A stretch of 64,000 nt of DNA from Muribaculaceae bacterium Isolate-104 (HZI) (GCA_003762715.1 RIBJ01000030.1:124001-188000); one strand, 5' to 3'; numbered from the stretch's first letter, positions 27,746 to 36,845 are shown. The notes: a model not told the origin generated them from the sequence alone. Made by a program: numbers and translations.

Positions 27746-28260
27746 GATCTGTTGTGTTGTTTCTTTACATTAGTAGTGTTTTCTTTTGAACTCTGAGAAT
27801 CAGCGGCGGTTCGTTTTTTTCTGGCGCATCTGGAGCATACTCCGTATATGTACAGATCCGCATACGCCGGACGGAAAGTGCCGAACCGCAGCGAGGAGAG
27901 CATTGTGTCGATGGTCTGGTCTTTCACCTCACGGACTTTGCCGCATCGTGTGCAGACAAGGTGATGATGGTTTGACAGCCCTGCGATTTTTTCGTAGTGG
28001 GCAGGTTGCCGACCAAAAGTGCGTCGTCTTACCAGCGAAGCTTCGGCAAGAAGTTCGAGGGTGTTGTAGACGGTGGTGCAGCTCACATGGTAGCCATCGG
28101 CATGAAGAGCGGCGTTGAGGGTCTCGACCGAGAAATGGTCTGACATGTCAAAAACCTTTTCCAAAATGGTGTAGCGTTCCGGTGTCTTGCGCAGTTTGTG
28201 CTGTGTAAGATACTGTGTTAACGCGCCCATAGCGGCTGTTTTGGCTTTGTCGTCACTCAT
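27742..28260 (-). CDS. Fur/PerR family metal-responsive regulator
   Basis: About 172 residues from the ATG at 28260; an upstream ATG at 28269 and a downstream one at 28230 (MGALTQYL) are alternatives, the last giving the most family-like N-terminus. The winged-helix domain shows LRKTPERYTILEKVF and VSCTTVYNTLELLAEASLVRR. Metal sites include NHHHLVCTRCGKV and the second CSRC, so the structural Zn(Cys)4 site is intact. Fur, PerR and Zur cannot be told apart by eye. It leads an operon with purA and DUF1015. An inverted repeat overlaps its start region and may be its own operator. Confidence 0.9.
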   Translation of the reverse strand: MSDDKAKTAAMGALTQYLTQHKLRKTPERYTILEKVFDMSDHFSVETLNAALHADGYHVSCTTVYNTLELLAEASLVRRRTFGRQPAHYEKIAGLSNHHHLVCTRCGKVREVKDQTIDTMLSSLRFGTFRPAYADLYIYGVCSRCARKKRTAADSQSSKENTTNVKKQHNRS

Positions 28261-28302
28261 CGCACACAAAGTTATATATTCTGTGCGATTTGCCCAAAAT
28301 TA
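28260..28302 (-). promoter_or_regulatory. fur promoter region with two -7 elements and an inverted repeat
   Basis: Minus-strand TAATTTTG (28302-28295) and TAACTTTG (28274-28267) both match TAnnTTTG. An inverted repeat TCGCACA/TGTGCGA (arms 28260-28266 and 28282-28288) brackets the second element and reaches the ATG. This is the layout expected for autoregulation, though the repeat is not a standard Fur or PerR box. Confidence 0.45.
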
Positions 28303-29073
28303 TTTGAGGTTTTCACGCACTTGTTCCAGATATGCTTTCATCGCTTCGGAGTCGTGGGCAGCGACTATTTCCTTTAATCGGCTCAGCTGTTCGGTTATTC
28401 TGTCCAGCTGTTCAGGTGTGTTGGGATTGAACAGAATTTCGCTGAGTAGAAAATCGTCCTCAGACATAAGCCCTTTGGCTATTTTCATGTGGCGCTTGAA
28501 TGTTGTGCCTGGTGCATCCTGGTGTTTCATGACAGAAGCGAACACAAGGGTAGATGCGAAGGGCACGGACAATGAGTAGGCTATGGTGAGGTCGTGCTGT
28601 TCAAAGGTGTATTCCTCTATGTGCAGTCCGAGCCTGTTGTACAGGTCTTTGAAAAACACTTTGCCGAGGCAGTCGCCTTCGCTGATTATAATTGCATTTT
28701 CATTGGCAAGGTTGCTCAAAGACGCGAATGTGGGTCCGAACATGGGGTGGGTGCTGACAAACGGGTGACCGCATTTGGCATAAAACTCAGGCAGTCCGGT
28801 TTTTACGGAAGCAATGTCGGATATTATGCATGACGCACTGAGGTGAGGCAGCACAGCCTTGAAAGCGTCAATGGTGTATTTCACGGTTGCCGCGTTGATT
28901 ACCAGGTCGGGATTGAAATTGTCAACTTCATCCAGGCTCTCGAAACGAAGCGCATGGTATGCAAAGCGCAACCGCTCCGGCGAGGGGTCATACACGGCAA
29001 CTTCGTGGTCGAATGACAGAAGGTCGCTGAAAAACGAGCCCATTTTTCCGGCTCCGAGTATAAGAATCTTCAT
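28300..29073 (-). CDS. tyrA: Prephenate dehydrogenase
   Basis: A 257-residue enzyme making 4-hydroxyphenylpyruvate from prephenate for tyrosine synthesis. It has the NAD(P) motif LGAGKMGSFF near residues 6-15 and the substrate-site STHPMFGPTF. There is no chorismate mutase domain here; that activity is fused to the upstream DAHP synthase. Start and the upstream stop overlap by one base (TAATG). It is the last gene of the aromatic operon under the proposed Tyr/Phe attenuator. Confidence 0.92.
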   Translation of the reverse strand: MKILILGAGKMGSFFSDLLSFDHEVAVYDPSPERLRFAYHALRFESLDEVDNFNPDLVINAATVKYTIDAFKAVLPHLSASCIISDIASVKTGLPEFYAKCGHPFVSTHPMFGPTFASLSNLANENAIIISEGDCLGKVFFKDLYNRLGLHIEEYTFEQHDLTIAYSLSVPFASTLVFASVMKHQDAPGTTFKRHMKIAKGLMSEDDFLLSEILFNPNTPEQLDRITEQLSRLKEIVAAHDSEAMKAYLEQVRENLK

Positions 29074-30155
29074 TATTTACCGAGTCTGTCGTTTAGTACT
29101 TCAATTTGCTGGCGAACAGATTCGTCATGTATTGCCAGGAGAATGGTTTTCATGAAATCGGCGCTCATGCCCATTTCCTCTCCGAGTTTCACACGGGTGC
29201 GGATGACATCGTTGTAGCGGTTTGCCTGCACAACGCTCATGCGGTGTTCTTTTTTATACTGACCGATTTCTCTTGATATTCTCATTCGGTGCGCGAGTAT
29301 TTCAAGGAGGTCGTTGTCAACCTTGTCAATCTGCTGTCGCAACAGGGTGAGATTTTCGGTGCTTTGTTTGTCTCCGCGGATAACAAGGGTGTTCAGTATA
29401 AAGTTAAGAATTTCCGGGGTGACTTGCTGCGAGGCGTCGCTCCAGGCTTTGTCGGGGTCGCAGTGACTTTCTATAATGAGTCCGTTGAAACCCATGTCGA
29501 GAGCTTCCTGACACAGTGGTGCTATCAGTTCCCTTTTACCGCCAATGTGTGAAGGGTCGCATACGATTGGCAGGTTGGGGAAGCGCAGACGCAGTTCAAT
29601 GGGTATGTGCCAGTTAGGCATGTTGCGGTACAGGTGTTTTCCGTATGTGCTGAATCCGCGGTGGATAGCGCCGATTTTGCGGATGCCGGCGTTGTAGATG
29701 CGTTGCATGGCGCCAATCCACAGTTCGAGGTCAGGATTTACAGGGTTTTTTACCAGAACGGCAATGTCTGCGCCTCGTTCTTTAAGAGTGTCTGCAATTT
29801 CCTGCATGGCAAAGGGGTTTGCAGATGTGCGTGCTCCGATCCACAGTATGTCAATGCCGGCATCAAGGGCTTCTGTCACATGCTGCCGGGTTGCGACTTC
29901 GGTAGCAGTGAGCATGCCGGTTGTTTCCTTGACTTTTTTCATCCATTGCAGACCCTCGGAGCCGATGCCTTCAAAGCCTCCGGGTTTGGTGCGCGGTTTC
30001 CATATTCCGGCGCGGAATATTTTGATGCCGTTTGCCGCCAGTTCCTGCGCTGTGCACAAAACCTGTTCTTCTGTTTCCGCGCTACAGGGGCCTGCGATAA
30101 CAAGGGGTCGGTCAGCAGTAAAATTTTCAGGTACTATAGGTTGTAGATTTTCCAT
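29073..30155 (-). CDS. Bifunctional DAHP synthase / chorismate mutase
   Basis: A 360-residue fusion. Residues 1 to about 260 are a KDPG/KDO8P-type DAHP synthase (VIAGPCSAETEEQV, FRAGIWKPRTKPGGFEG, VKNPVNPDLELW, CDPSHIGGKR), making the first shikimate intermediate. Residues from about 265 to 355 are an AroQ-type chorismate mutase (LLRQQIDKVDNDLLEILAHRMRI, quoted in part, then IGQYKKEH). The fusion joins first-step control and the prephenate branch. It lies 16 bp after the aminotransferase gene and overlaps tyrA by one base. Confidence 0.94.
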   Translation of the reverse strand: MENLQPIVPENFTADRPLVIAGPCSAETEEQVLCTAQELAANGIKIFRAGIWKPRTKPGGFEGIGSEGLQWMKKVKETTGMLTATEVATRQHVTEALDAGIDILWIGARTSANPFAMQEIADTLKERGADIAVLVKNPVNPDLELWIGAMQRIYNAGIRKIGAIHRGFSTYGKHLYRNMPNWHIPIELRLRFPNLPIVCDPSHIGGKRELIAPLCQEALDMGFNGLIIESHCDPDKAWSDASQQVTPEILNFILNTLVIRGDKQSTENLTLLRQQIDKVDNDLLEILAHRMRISREIGQYKKEHRMSVVQANRYNDVIRTRVKLGEEMGMSADFMKTILLAIHDESVRQQIEVLNDRLGK

Positions 30156-30171
30156 TGTCGTATGTGTTTGT

Positions 30172-31359
30172 TTAGTTAATGTTTGTCTGTTTTATGTTTC
30201 TGATTCGTTCAAGCGCACGGTGCATGTTGTCTTCAGTAGCGCAAAGTGATATACGTATAAACCGGTTGCCGTTGGAGCCGAAAACAAATCCGGGGGTTAT
30301 GAACACATTTGCCTTGTACAGCACTTCGTCGGCAAGAGCTTCGCCTGAGGGCATGTGGTCCGGAATCTTTGCCCAAAGGAAAAGTCCGCGTTGGGAGGAG
30401 TCGAATGAGCATCCCAGTTCGACAGCGATTTCTTCAGCGATTTTGCGGCGTGAAGAGTACACTGTGTTCAGCTCGTCATACCACTCTTTGCCGCTTTGCA
30501 GCGCTTTTACCGCGGCAAGCATAACCGGTTTGAACTGTCCGGAATCTATATTGGATTTCACTTTCAGAATCCAGTTTACAAACTGGGGGTTGGACGCGAG
30601 CATTGCCACACGCCAGCCCGCCATGTTGTGGCTTTTGCTGAGAGAGTTCATCTCAATGGCAATCTCTTTGGCTCCCGGCACAGACAGTATGCTTGTCGGG
30701 TTGTCGTTGAGGATGAAGCTGTAAGGGTTGTCGTGGGCAATGACTATATTGTGTTTTCTTCCGAAATTCACTATCTCGGTCAGCAGTTCAATGTCGGCGG
30801 GGGTGCCGGTGGGCATGTGCGGGTAATTGACCCACATAAGCTTGATTTTGTCCAGCGGCAATTTTTCAAGATCTTCGAAATCGGGCTTCCACCCGTTTTC
30901 TTCTTTTAAGTCATAGTTGAAAATCTGCGCCTGAGCCAGGTTGCTGACCGAAGTATATGTCGGGTATCCGGGGTTTGGTACCAAAACACCGTCACCGGGG
31001 TTTAGAAAAGCGAGCGATATGTGCAGTATGCCTTCCTTGCTGCCGATGAGTGGCTGTATTTCAGTGTCCGGGTCAAGCTCTACGGAGTACCATTTCCGGT
31101 ACCAGTCGGCGAAAGCCTTACGCAGATCCGGAAGTCCGACGCATTGCTGGTAACTGTGACTGTTTTCTTTCGCCGCCTCCGAGAAAAGGGTGTCAAGAAC
31201 CTCTTTTGAAGGCATGCGGTCGGGTCCTCCTATGCCTAAAGATATGACATCAAGACCTTTTGCATTCATTTCCGCTACTTCGCGAAGTTTGCGCGAAAAG
31301 TAGTATTCTTTTACAGAGCCGACTCTCTGAGCCGGTTGTATGTCTATATTATATTTCAT
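30172..31359 (-). CDS. Class I/II aminotransferase, probably aromatic
   Basis: A 395-residue fold type I PLP enzyme. The PLP lysine is in EMNSLSKSHNMAGWRV, with NPGYPTYTS and HDNPYSFI around the cofactor. The ATG at 31359 is preferred; it overlaps the pheA stop by 11 bases, whereas a start at 31443 would add 28 unlikely residues from inside pheA. Its place between pheA and DAHP synthase/tyrA indicates transamination of phenylpyruvate and 4-hydroxyphenylpyruvate to Phe and Tyr. Substrate assignment rests on context. Confidence 0.9.
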   Translation of the reverse strand: MKYNIDIQPAQRVGSVKEYYFSRKLREVAEMNAKGLDVISLGIGGPDRMPSKEVLDTLFSEAAKENSHSYQQCVGLPDLRKAFADWYRKWYSVELDPDTEIQPLIGSKEGILHISLAFLNPGDGVLVPNPGYPTYTSVSNLAQAQIFNYDLKEENGWKPDFEDLEKLPLDKIKLMWVNYPHMPTGTPADIELLTEIVNFGRKHNIVIAHDNPYSFILNDNPTSILSVPGAKEIAIEMNSLSKSHNMAGWRVAMLASNPQFVNWILKVKSNIDSGQFKPVMLAAVKALQSGKEWYDELNTVYSSRRKIAEEIAVELGCSFDSSQRGLFLWAKIPDHMPSGEALADEVLYKANVFITPGFVFGSNGNRFIRISLCATEDNMHRALERIRNIKQTNIN

Positions 31360-32197
31360 TTTTGCACTCTTTATATTCTCCGAGAACTTTGAAGTCGTTA
31401 AGCAGGGGGCGTATGGCGTCAAGCGCCTGCCGGTACCGGACAAATGACGAAAAAGTCAGGTCAACATAAAAACGGTACTCCCACTCTCTGCCTATTATGG
31501 GCATTGACTGTATCTTTGACAGGTTCATGTCGTAAAATGTAAGGATTGTGAGTACCTTTGACAAGGCGCCTTGGGTGTGAGGCAATGTGAAAACGATAGA
31601 GGCTTTGTCAAGTTCCTCTTCTCTCGGGCGAAGCTCCGGCACAAGGAGCGGGTCGGAAAGAATCAGAAATCTTGTGAAATTGCGCTTATTGGTTTCAATG
31701 CCCTTTTCAAGTATTTCCAGCCCGTATAGATTGGCGGCGTACTCTCCGCATACGGCAGCGTGACCGGTAAGATTGCCTGCGGCTATGTCGTGGGCGCTTC
31801 CGGCTGTGTCAAGTTTTTCTACTATCCGCATATTAGGGTGCTTGCGTAGAAACTGCTCGCACTGCATCAGTGCCATTGGATGAGAGTTGACTTCGGTCAG
31901 CTCGTCAATTTTTTGACCGGGAACAGCTGCGAGAACGTGGGAAATGCGCATTTTATGCTCTCCTACAATACTCATGTTGCTTTTTCGGAGCAGCTCATGG
32001 TTTTGCAGCAGTGCGCCGGCAATGGTGTTTTCTATTGCAAGGATGCCGAGCAGGGATGCGTCGGAGTCAAGCGCCTCGAACATGGCAGGAAATGTTTCGC
32101 AAGGCACTGTGTCTATGTCCTGCGGAGCAAAAAAAGCTCTTGCGGCAGCGTCGTGGTAGCATCCGGCAACTCCTTGTATTGTTACTTTTGGCTTCAT
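31349..32197 (-). CDS. pheA: Prephenate dehydratase with ACT domain
   Basis: A 282-residue enzyme converting prephenate to phenylpyruvate. The periplasmic-binding-like catalytic part shows IQGVAGCYHDAAA, LAIENTIAGALLQN and the C-terminal catalytic NKRNFTRFLIL. An ACT regulatory domain follows at about 190-280 (GALSKVLTILTFYDMNLSKIQ), the usual Phe feedback site. It is the first structural gene after the proposed attenuator, about 34 bp downstream of the terminator hairpin. It therefore appears controlled at both enzyme and transcription level. Confidence 0.95.
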   Translation of the reverse strand: MKPKVTIQGVAGCYHDAAARAFFAPQDIDTVPCETFPAMFEALDSDASLLGILAIENTIAGALLQNHELLRKSNMSIVGEHKMRISHVLAAVPGQKIDELTEVNSHPMALMQCEQFLRKHPNMRIVEKLDTAGSAHDIAAGNLTGHAAVCGEYAANLYGLEILEKGIETNKRNFTRFLILSDPLLVPELRPREEELDKASIVFTLPHTQGALSKVLTILTFYDMNLSKIQSMPIIGREWEYRFYVDLTFSSFVRYRQALDAIRPLLNDFKVLGEYKECKNEI

Positions 32198-32230
32198 TTA
32201 TTTATAAAATAAAGATGGGCATATAACATT

Positions 32231-32264
32231 AAAAAATCCCGTCGTCTCAATGGCGCCGGGATTT
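32231..32264 (-). terminator. Attenuator terminator hairpin before pheA
   Basis: On the minus strand AAATCCCG (32264-32257) pairs with CGGGATTT (32241-32234), with a 15-base loop and further Ts. The 5' arm can instead pair with an earlier CGGGATTTT (32321-32313) inside the leader peptide gene. The two pairings are mutually exclusive, as in a classical terminator/antiterminator switch. Confidence 0.8.
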
Positions 32265-32302
32265 CGTTATGTTGTCTTGCTTCTGTTTGTACGGTTGTTT
32301 GT

Positions 32303-32377
32303 TCAGGCACATAAAATCCCGTTTTTATTTTTGGTAAAATAAAAATACGAATAATAATATGTGCTAAATCGTGTCAT
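32303..32377 (-). CDS. Tyr/Phe-rich leader peptide of the aromatic operon (24 residues)
   Basis: A short frame ATG (32377) to TGA (32303) encoding 24 residues. Five are Tyr (positions 7, 8, 9, 11, 13) and three are Phe (4, 12, 14); the core reads STYYYSYFYFTK. The Tyr and Phe codons sit just ahead of the first CGGGATTTT arm, which lies in codons 19-22. A ribosome stalled for Tyr or Phe would leave that arm free to form the antiterminator; one reaching the stop would cover it and let the terminator form. A perfect -7 element lies 21 bp upstream and pheA downstream. The layout is strong; translation itself is inferred. Confidence 0.85.
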   Translation of the reverse strand: MTRFSTYYYSYFYFTKNKNGILCA

Positions 32378-32397
32378 GCTTGTTTTATTTTGCAATG

Positions 32398-32405
32398 CAA
32401 ATGTA
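32398..32405 (-). promoter_or_regulatory. Promoter of the attenuated pheA operon, -7 element
   Basis: Minus-strand TACATTTG matches TAnnTTTG exactly. Transcription would start about 14 bases before the leader peptide ATG. A good -33 TTG is not found at 19-21 bp; one occurs 25 bp upstream. Confidence 0.6.
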
Positions 32406-32477
32406 TGAATTATTTTTGAATTGTAGTCTGCAACGCCGTTTTTTTTAAAATTATTCTATTTTTCCCATTATGGCAAG

Positions 32478-32539
32478 ATGTGGATGACCTGCATTTTCAG
32501 TAAGAATTATGGCTGAGAATGCAATAACGGCATCCGCAT
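32478..32539. other. Long imperfect hairpin after hisS
   Basis: Three paired blocks stack around one loop: ATGTGGATG/CATCCGCAT (with one G-U type position), TGCATT/AATGCA and TCAG/CTGA. It begins 22 bp past the hisS stop. No T-run follows, so it may be an mRNA 3'-end structure or a weak terminator for valS-hisS rather than a textbook one. Confidence 0.5.
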
Positions 32540-32560
32540 TAAGCTGCATGGGCTTTGCTG

Positions 32561-33925
32561 TCATGCCTTGATTATGGCTATTGCTTCAGTAGGGGTTACG
32601 AGGGTCTGCTCGCCGCTTGTCATGGATTTGAGCGTGAGTTTGCCAGCCTTCATCTCCTCTTCGCCCACAAGCGCTACATAAGGTATGGCGCGAGCATCGG
32701 CATATCCCATCTGTTTTTTCATTTTTGCTGCGTCGGGATATACCTCGCAGGCAATACCGGCTTGCCGTAGCTGTTTCATCATAGACATTGCAGCCTGAGC
32801 CTCTGCCGCGCCGAAGTTGGAAAACATGACAGACGGCGCGGATGTTACAGTGGCGGGAAACAGGTCAAGCGCTGTAAGCACATCATAGATGCGGTCGGCA
32901 CCGAAAGATATGCCCACGCCGCTGAGTCCGGGCATGCCGAACACTCCGGTGAGGTTGTCGTAGCGACCGCCGCCCGATATGCTGCCAATTTGCACATCCA
33001 GAGCTTTGACCTCGATGATGGTGCCGGTGTAGTAGTTCAGTCCCCTTGCGAGAGACACATCAAGCTCTACATCCGCATTCATGCCCAGGGCAGCCGATGA
33101 ATGCATCACTTCTTCAAGTTCGGCAACGCCCAAAAGACCAATTTCGCTCTCTGCCAGAATCAGTTTCAGGCTTGCGAGACGCTCTTCGGCAGTGCCAGAG
33201 ACAGAAAGCACAGGGACAAGTTTTTTGATGGCTTCCTTGCCGAGTCCTCTTTCCTCAAGTTCTTTTTTGACGTTTTCCAGTCCGATTTTGTCAATTTTGT
33301 CAATAGCTACGGTTATGTCGGTGAGGCGCTCCGGCTCGCCGATGACTTCGGCTATGCCGGCAAGAACCTTGCGGTTGTTTAATTTTATTACAATCCGTAT
33401 GCCAAGCCTTTTGAAAACCTCGTCAATAAGTTGCAGCAGTTCAACCTCGTTTACCAAAGAATCGCTGCCCACAATGTCGGCATCGCACTGATAGAACTCC
33501 CTGTATCGACCCTTTTGCGGTCGGTCGGCACGCCACACAGGCTGAATCTGGTAGCGTTTGAAAGGCAAAGTCAACTCGTTGCGGTGCTGCACCACAAAGC
33601 GGGCGAAGGGCACGGTAAGGTCGTATCTTAGTCCTTTCTCGCTTACCTTTGATGTGAGCCTTGCCGAATCAGCTGCGGTAAATGTCTCATTTTCAATTTC
33701 GCGCAGCCATTCGCCTGAATTGAGTATTTTGAACAGAAGTTTGTCGCCCTCTTCTCCGTATTTGCCCATAAGTGTTGACAGATTTTCTATCGAGGGGGTT
33801 TCAATAGGCGAAAATCCGAAAAGTTCGAACACATTGCGTATTGTGGAGAAAATGTAATTTCTACGGGCTGTCTCAACGGGTCCGAAATCGCGGGTGCCCT
33901 TTGGTATTGACGGTTTCTGTGCCAT
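32561..33925 (-). CDS. hisS: Histidine-tRNA ligase
   Basis: A 454-residue class II aminoacyl-tRNA synthetase. Motif 1 region is PKGTRDFGP, motif 2 shows [28 protein letters not shown] (quoted in overlapping part), the His-specific [10 protein letters not shown] follows, and motif 3 is [10 protein letters not shown]. An anticodon-binding domain lies at about 355-450. It starts six bases after the valS stop, so the two synthetases are cotranscribed. Confidence 0.96.
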   Translation of the reverse strand: MAQKPSIPKGTRDFGPVETARRNYIFSTIRNVFELFGFSPIETPSIENLSTLMGKYGEEGDKLLFKILNSGEWLREIENETFTAADSARLTSKVSEKGLRYDLTVPFARFVVQHRNELTLPFKRYQIQPVWRADRPQKGRYREFYQCDADIVGSDSLVNEVELLQLIDEVFKRLGIRIVIKLNNRKVLAGIAEVIGEPERLTDITVAIDKIDKIGLENVKKELEERGLGKEAIKKLVPVLSVSGTAEERLASLKLILAESEIGLLGVAELEEVMHSSAALGMNADVELDVSLARGLNYYTGTIIEVKALDVQIGSISGGGRYDNLTGVFGMPGLSGVGISFGADRIYDVLTALDLFPATVTSAPSVMFSNFGAAEAQAAMSMMKQLRQAGIACEVYPDAAKMKKQMGYADARAIPYVALVGEEEMKAGKLTLKSMTSGEQTLVTPTEAIAIIKA

Positions 33926-33931
33926 TCGTCG

Positions 33932-36553
33932 TTATTTGCTTAGTGCTGCTATTGCTGCGGTTAGACTCTCGATTTTAGCTTCTGCGTCTGCAAGTTTTTT
34001 GCGTTCGGATTCCACCACCTGAGCGGGAGCGTTGGATACGAATCTTTCATTTGACAGTTTTTTGACAACAGATGCCTTGAAGCCGGTATAGTAAGCTAAA
34101 TCTTTGTTCAGGCGTTCAAGTTCGGCAACAGTGTCTATGGTGCCGGCAAGTGGCACATTAACCTCAGTGGTGCCTGCCATAAAGGAGGCTGCGGCGGGGT
34201 CTTTGGCAGCATTATGGTTTATGGAGCCGGCATTTGCCAGCTTTGCAATCACCGCGTCTTCTTTCTTGTTCCATGTTCCTAATACATTGACGGTCAGCGG
34301 CTCTTTGTTAGGAATGTTTTTCTCGGCACGGATGTTTCTCAATCCGTTGACAACTTCCTGGGCGTGAGACATCAGAGATATGATTTCGCCGTCGGTCTGT
34401 ACCGCTTCCGGTGCAGGGGCGTACATTATGGATTCTCCGTCGCGTCGGTCTTCGAGGTGTTGCCATAATTCTTCTGTGATAAAGGGCATGAACGGGTGGA
34501 GCATTCTGAGCAACGAGTCAAAGAATGAAAGGGTGGCTGAGTATGTTTCACTGTCAATAGGAGAGCCATAGGCAGGCTTTACCATTTCAAGATACCATGA
34601 GGAGAAATCATCCCAGAACAAACGGTAGATTTCTTTGAGAGCCTCGCTGATACGGAATTTTGAGAAAAGGTCGTTGACCTCCTCGACACTATTGCCCAGT
34701 TTGGCTTTAAACCATTCTATAGCGCATTTTGCCGCATCAGGGGTTGTTGCGGTTTCGCTGACCTCCCAGCCTTTGACAAGCCGGAATGCATTCCAGATTT
34801 TATTGCAGAAGTTGCGACCGGTCTCACACAATTTCTTGTCAAACAGAATGTCGTTGCCCGCAGGAGCGCACAGCATCAGACCTACTCTCACACCATCGGC
34901 TCCGTAATTCTCAATCAAATCCAGCGGGTCGGGAGAGTTGCCGAGCTGTTTTGACATTTTGCGACCGATTTCATCACGCACAATGCCTGTGAAATACACA
35001 TTGTTGAATGGTTGCTTGCCTGCAAATTCATATCCTGCCATTATCATTCTCGCAACCCAGAAAAATATTATGTCCGGACCGGTTACAAGGTCGGCGGTGG
35101 GATAATAGTATCTCATCTCCTCGTTGTCAGGATCAAGAATGCCGTTGAAAAGCGAGATAGGCCAAAGCCATGAGGAGAACCATGTGTCAAGAGTGTCCTC
35201 GTCCTGCCTCAGGTCTTCGGCACTTATTGCCGGATTGTCTTTACGGGCTATTTCAAGAGCTTCTTCAGGAGTTTCTGCTACTATTGTCTGCCCGCCAGGA
35301 GTGTAGTACGCCGGTATGCGGTGCCCCCACCAGAGCTGTCTGGATATGCACCAGTCTCTGATTTCGGTCATCCAGTGGCGGTAAGTGTTTATATATTTCT
35401 CAGGAATGAAGCGGATTGTTCCGTTTTCCACACCTTCAAGCGCCGGTTTGGCAAGCGTTTCCATCTTTAGAAACCATTGGTCGCTCAGACGAGGCTCTGT
35501 AACCGTGTCGGAATTGCGCTCGGAGTACCCCACCTTGTTCTCGTAATTTTCTATCTTTTCAATGAGTCCGGCGGCTTCAAGGTCTTTTGCAATCTGTTCG
35601 CGCACGGCGAAACGATCCATTCCTACATACATCCCTGCGGCCTCTGATATGGTGGCATCGTCATTGAAAATATCTATGGACTCAAGGTTGTGTTTTTGTC
35701 CGAGGGCATAGTCATTAGTGTCGTGAGCCGGTGTCACTTTAAGGCAACCTGTGCCGAACTCTATGTCTACATAGTCATCCTCTATGACAGGAATCTCTCT
35801 GCCTACAAGCGGCACAATCACCCGTTTGCCCTTGAGGTGGGTGTTCTTGGGGTCATTCGGGTTGATACACATCGCGGTGTCTCCCATGATAGTCTCCGGG
35901 CGGGTAGTGGCTACTATGGCGTATGTGTCCTCGCCGACAACCTTGTATCGGAGATAGTACAGCTTGCTGTGCTCTTCTTTGTATATCACTTCGGCATCGC
36001 TGAGGGCAGTCTTGGCTTTCGGATCCCAGTTGACCATTCTTTTGCCTCGGTATATCAGACCTTTGTTATACAAATCCACAAATACCTTTATGACACTTTT
36101 GCTGCGCACGTCATCCATTGTAAACGCGGTTCGGCTCCAGTCGCAAGAAGCTCCGAGTTTTCTCAGCTGTTTCAGTATTATGCCGCCATAGGTATTGGTC
36201 CAGTCCCACGCGTGTTCAAGGAACTGTTCGCGAGACAGGCTGCTTTTCTTTATACCCTCTTTGGCGAGCTTGGCAACCACTTTTGCTTCAGTGGCTATTG
36301 ATGCGTGGTCTGTTCCGGGAACCCACAGTGCGTTTTTGCCTGTCATGCGGGCACGGCGGGTAAGTATATCCTGAATTGTGTTGTTGAGCATGTGCCCCAT
36401 GTGGAGAACGCCGGTGACATTTGGCGGAGGAATTACAATGACAAACGGCTCGCGTGCGTCAGGCACACTTTTGAACAGGTCATGATTCATCCAGTAGTCA
36501 TACCACTTTGCCTCCACTTCGGAAGGTGAGTACTTTGTAGAAAGTTCGCTCAT
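33932..36553 (-). CDS. valS: Valine-tRNA ligase
   Basis: An 873-residue class I synthetase charging tRNA-Val. The HIGH motif appears as [15 protein letters not shown] near residues 43-57 and the KMSKS loop as [14 protein letters not shown] in the middle. The editing domain ([12 protein letters not shown]) and a C-terminal coiled-coil arm ([14 protein letters not shown] to the end) are present. Length is normal. It has its own -7 element and leads the valS-hisS operon. Confidence 0.97.
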   Translation of the reverse strand: MSELSTKYSPSEVEAKWYDYWMNHDLFKSVPDAREPFVIVIPPPNVTGVLHMGHMLNNTIQDILTRRARMTGKNALWVPGTDHASIATEAKVVAKLAKEGIKKSSLSREQFLEHAWDWTNTYGGIILKQLRKLGASCDWSRTAFTMDDVRSKSVIKVFVDLYNKGLIYRGKRMVNWDPKAKTALSDAEVIYKEEHSKLYYLRYKVVGEDTYAIVATTRPETIMGDTAMCINPNDPKNTHLKGKRVIVPLVGREIPVIEDDYVDIEFGTGCLKVTPAHDTNDYALGQKHNLESIDIFNDDATISEAAGMYVGMDRFAVREQIAKDLEAAGLIEKIENYENKVGYSERNSDTVTEPRLSDQWFLKMETLAKPALEGVENGTIRFIPEKYINTYRHWMTEIRDWCISRQLWWGHRIPAYYTPGGQTIVAETPEEALEIARKDNPAISAEDLRQDEDTLDTWFSSWLWPISLFNGILDPDNEEMRYYYPTADLVTGPDIIFFWVARMIMAGYEFAGKQPFNNVYFTGIVRDEIGRKMSKQLGNSPDPLDLIENYGADGVRVGLMLCAPAGNDILFDKKLCETGRNFCNKIWNAFRLVKGWEVSETATTPDAAKCAIEWFKAKLGNSVEEVNDLFSKFRISEALKEIYRLFWDDFSSWYLEMVKPAYGSPIDSETYSATLSFFDSLLRMLHPFMPFITEELWQHLEDRRDGESIMYAPAPEAVQTDGEIISLMSHAQEVVNGLRNIRAEKNIPNKEPLTVNVLGTWNKKEDAVIAKLANAGSINHNAAKDPAAASFMAGTTEVNVPLAGTIDTVAELERLNKDLAYYTGFKASVVKKLSNERFVSNAPAQVVESERKKLADAEAKIESLTAAIAALSK

Positions 36554-36590
36554 ATTTTATTGAAATCTATAGAACACATTAATTATTATG

Positions 36591-36598
36591 CAAAAGTA
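36591..36598 (-). promoter_or_regulatory. valS promoter, -7 element
   Basis: Minus-strand TACTTTTG is a perfect TAnnTTTG, 38 bp before the valS ATG. I see no convincing -33. Confidence 0.5.
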
Positions 36599-36658
36599 CT
36601 ATTTTTTTAGCATCCGTATATTATCGAGGTGTATAGATTTTAACAAGACACCATATAA

Positions 36659-36705
36659 AGCAGCTCGGAGAGCCGTGAATTTATTTCACGGCTCTCCGAG
36701 CTGCT
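36659..36705 (-). terminator. 21-bp perfect hairpin immediately 3' of tRNA-Gln
   Basis: Arms 36659-36679 and 36685-36705 are perfectly complementary and GC-rich, with a five-base loop. The hairpin begins two bases after the tRNA and is followed on the minus strand by CTTTATATGG. Most likely a terminator for the tRNA transcript, though the T-run is poor and the stem unusually long. Confidence 0.7.
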
Positions 36706-36706
36706 G

Positions 36707-36778
36707 TTGTCTTACCAGGATTCGAACCTAGACAGGCAGAACCAAAAACTGCAGTGCTACCATTACACCATAAGACAA
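36707..36778 (-). tRNA. tRNA-Gln (anticodon UUG)
   Basis: On the minus strand the 72-base sequence begins TTGTCTTATGGTG and ends GGTAAGACAA. The acceptor arm pairs TTGTCTT with AAGACAA; the anticodon arm is GCAGT / TTTTGGT / TCTGC with anticodon TTG; the T-loop reads GGTTCGAATCC. No CCA is encoded, unlike the tRNA-Pro in this window. Confidence 0.95.
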
Positions 36779-36814
36779 TCCGTATGCCCAGAGCCATCCG
36801 GCTCTAAAGCGTTG

Positions 36815-36845
36815 CAAATTTAGCGTTTTTTTTTAATCTGACAAA
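36815..36845 (-). promoter_or_regulatory. tRNA-Gln promoter
   Basis: Minus-strand TTTG (36845-36842), a 19-bp spacer and TAAATTTG (36822-36815), both perfect. The predicted start lies about 30 bases before the tRNA; a small AGAGCC/GGCTCT hairpin (36790-36805) is in the leader. Confidence 0.8.
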
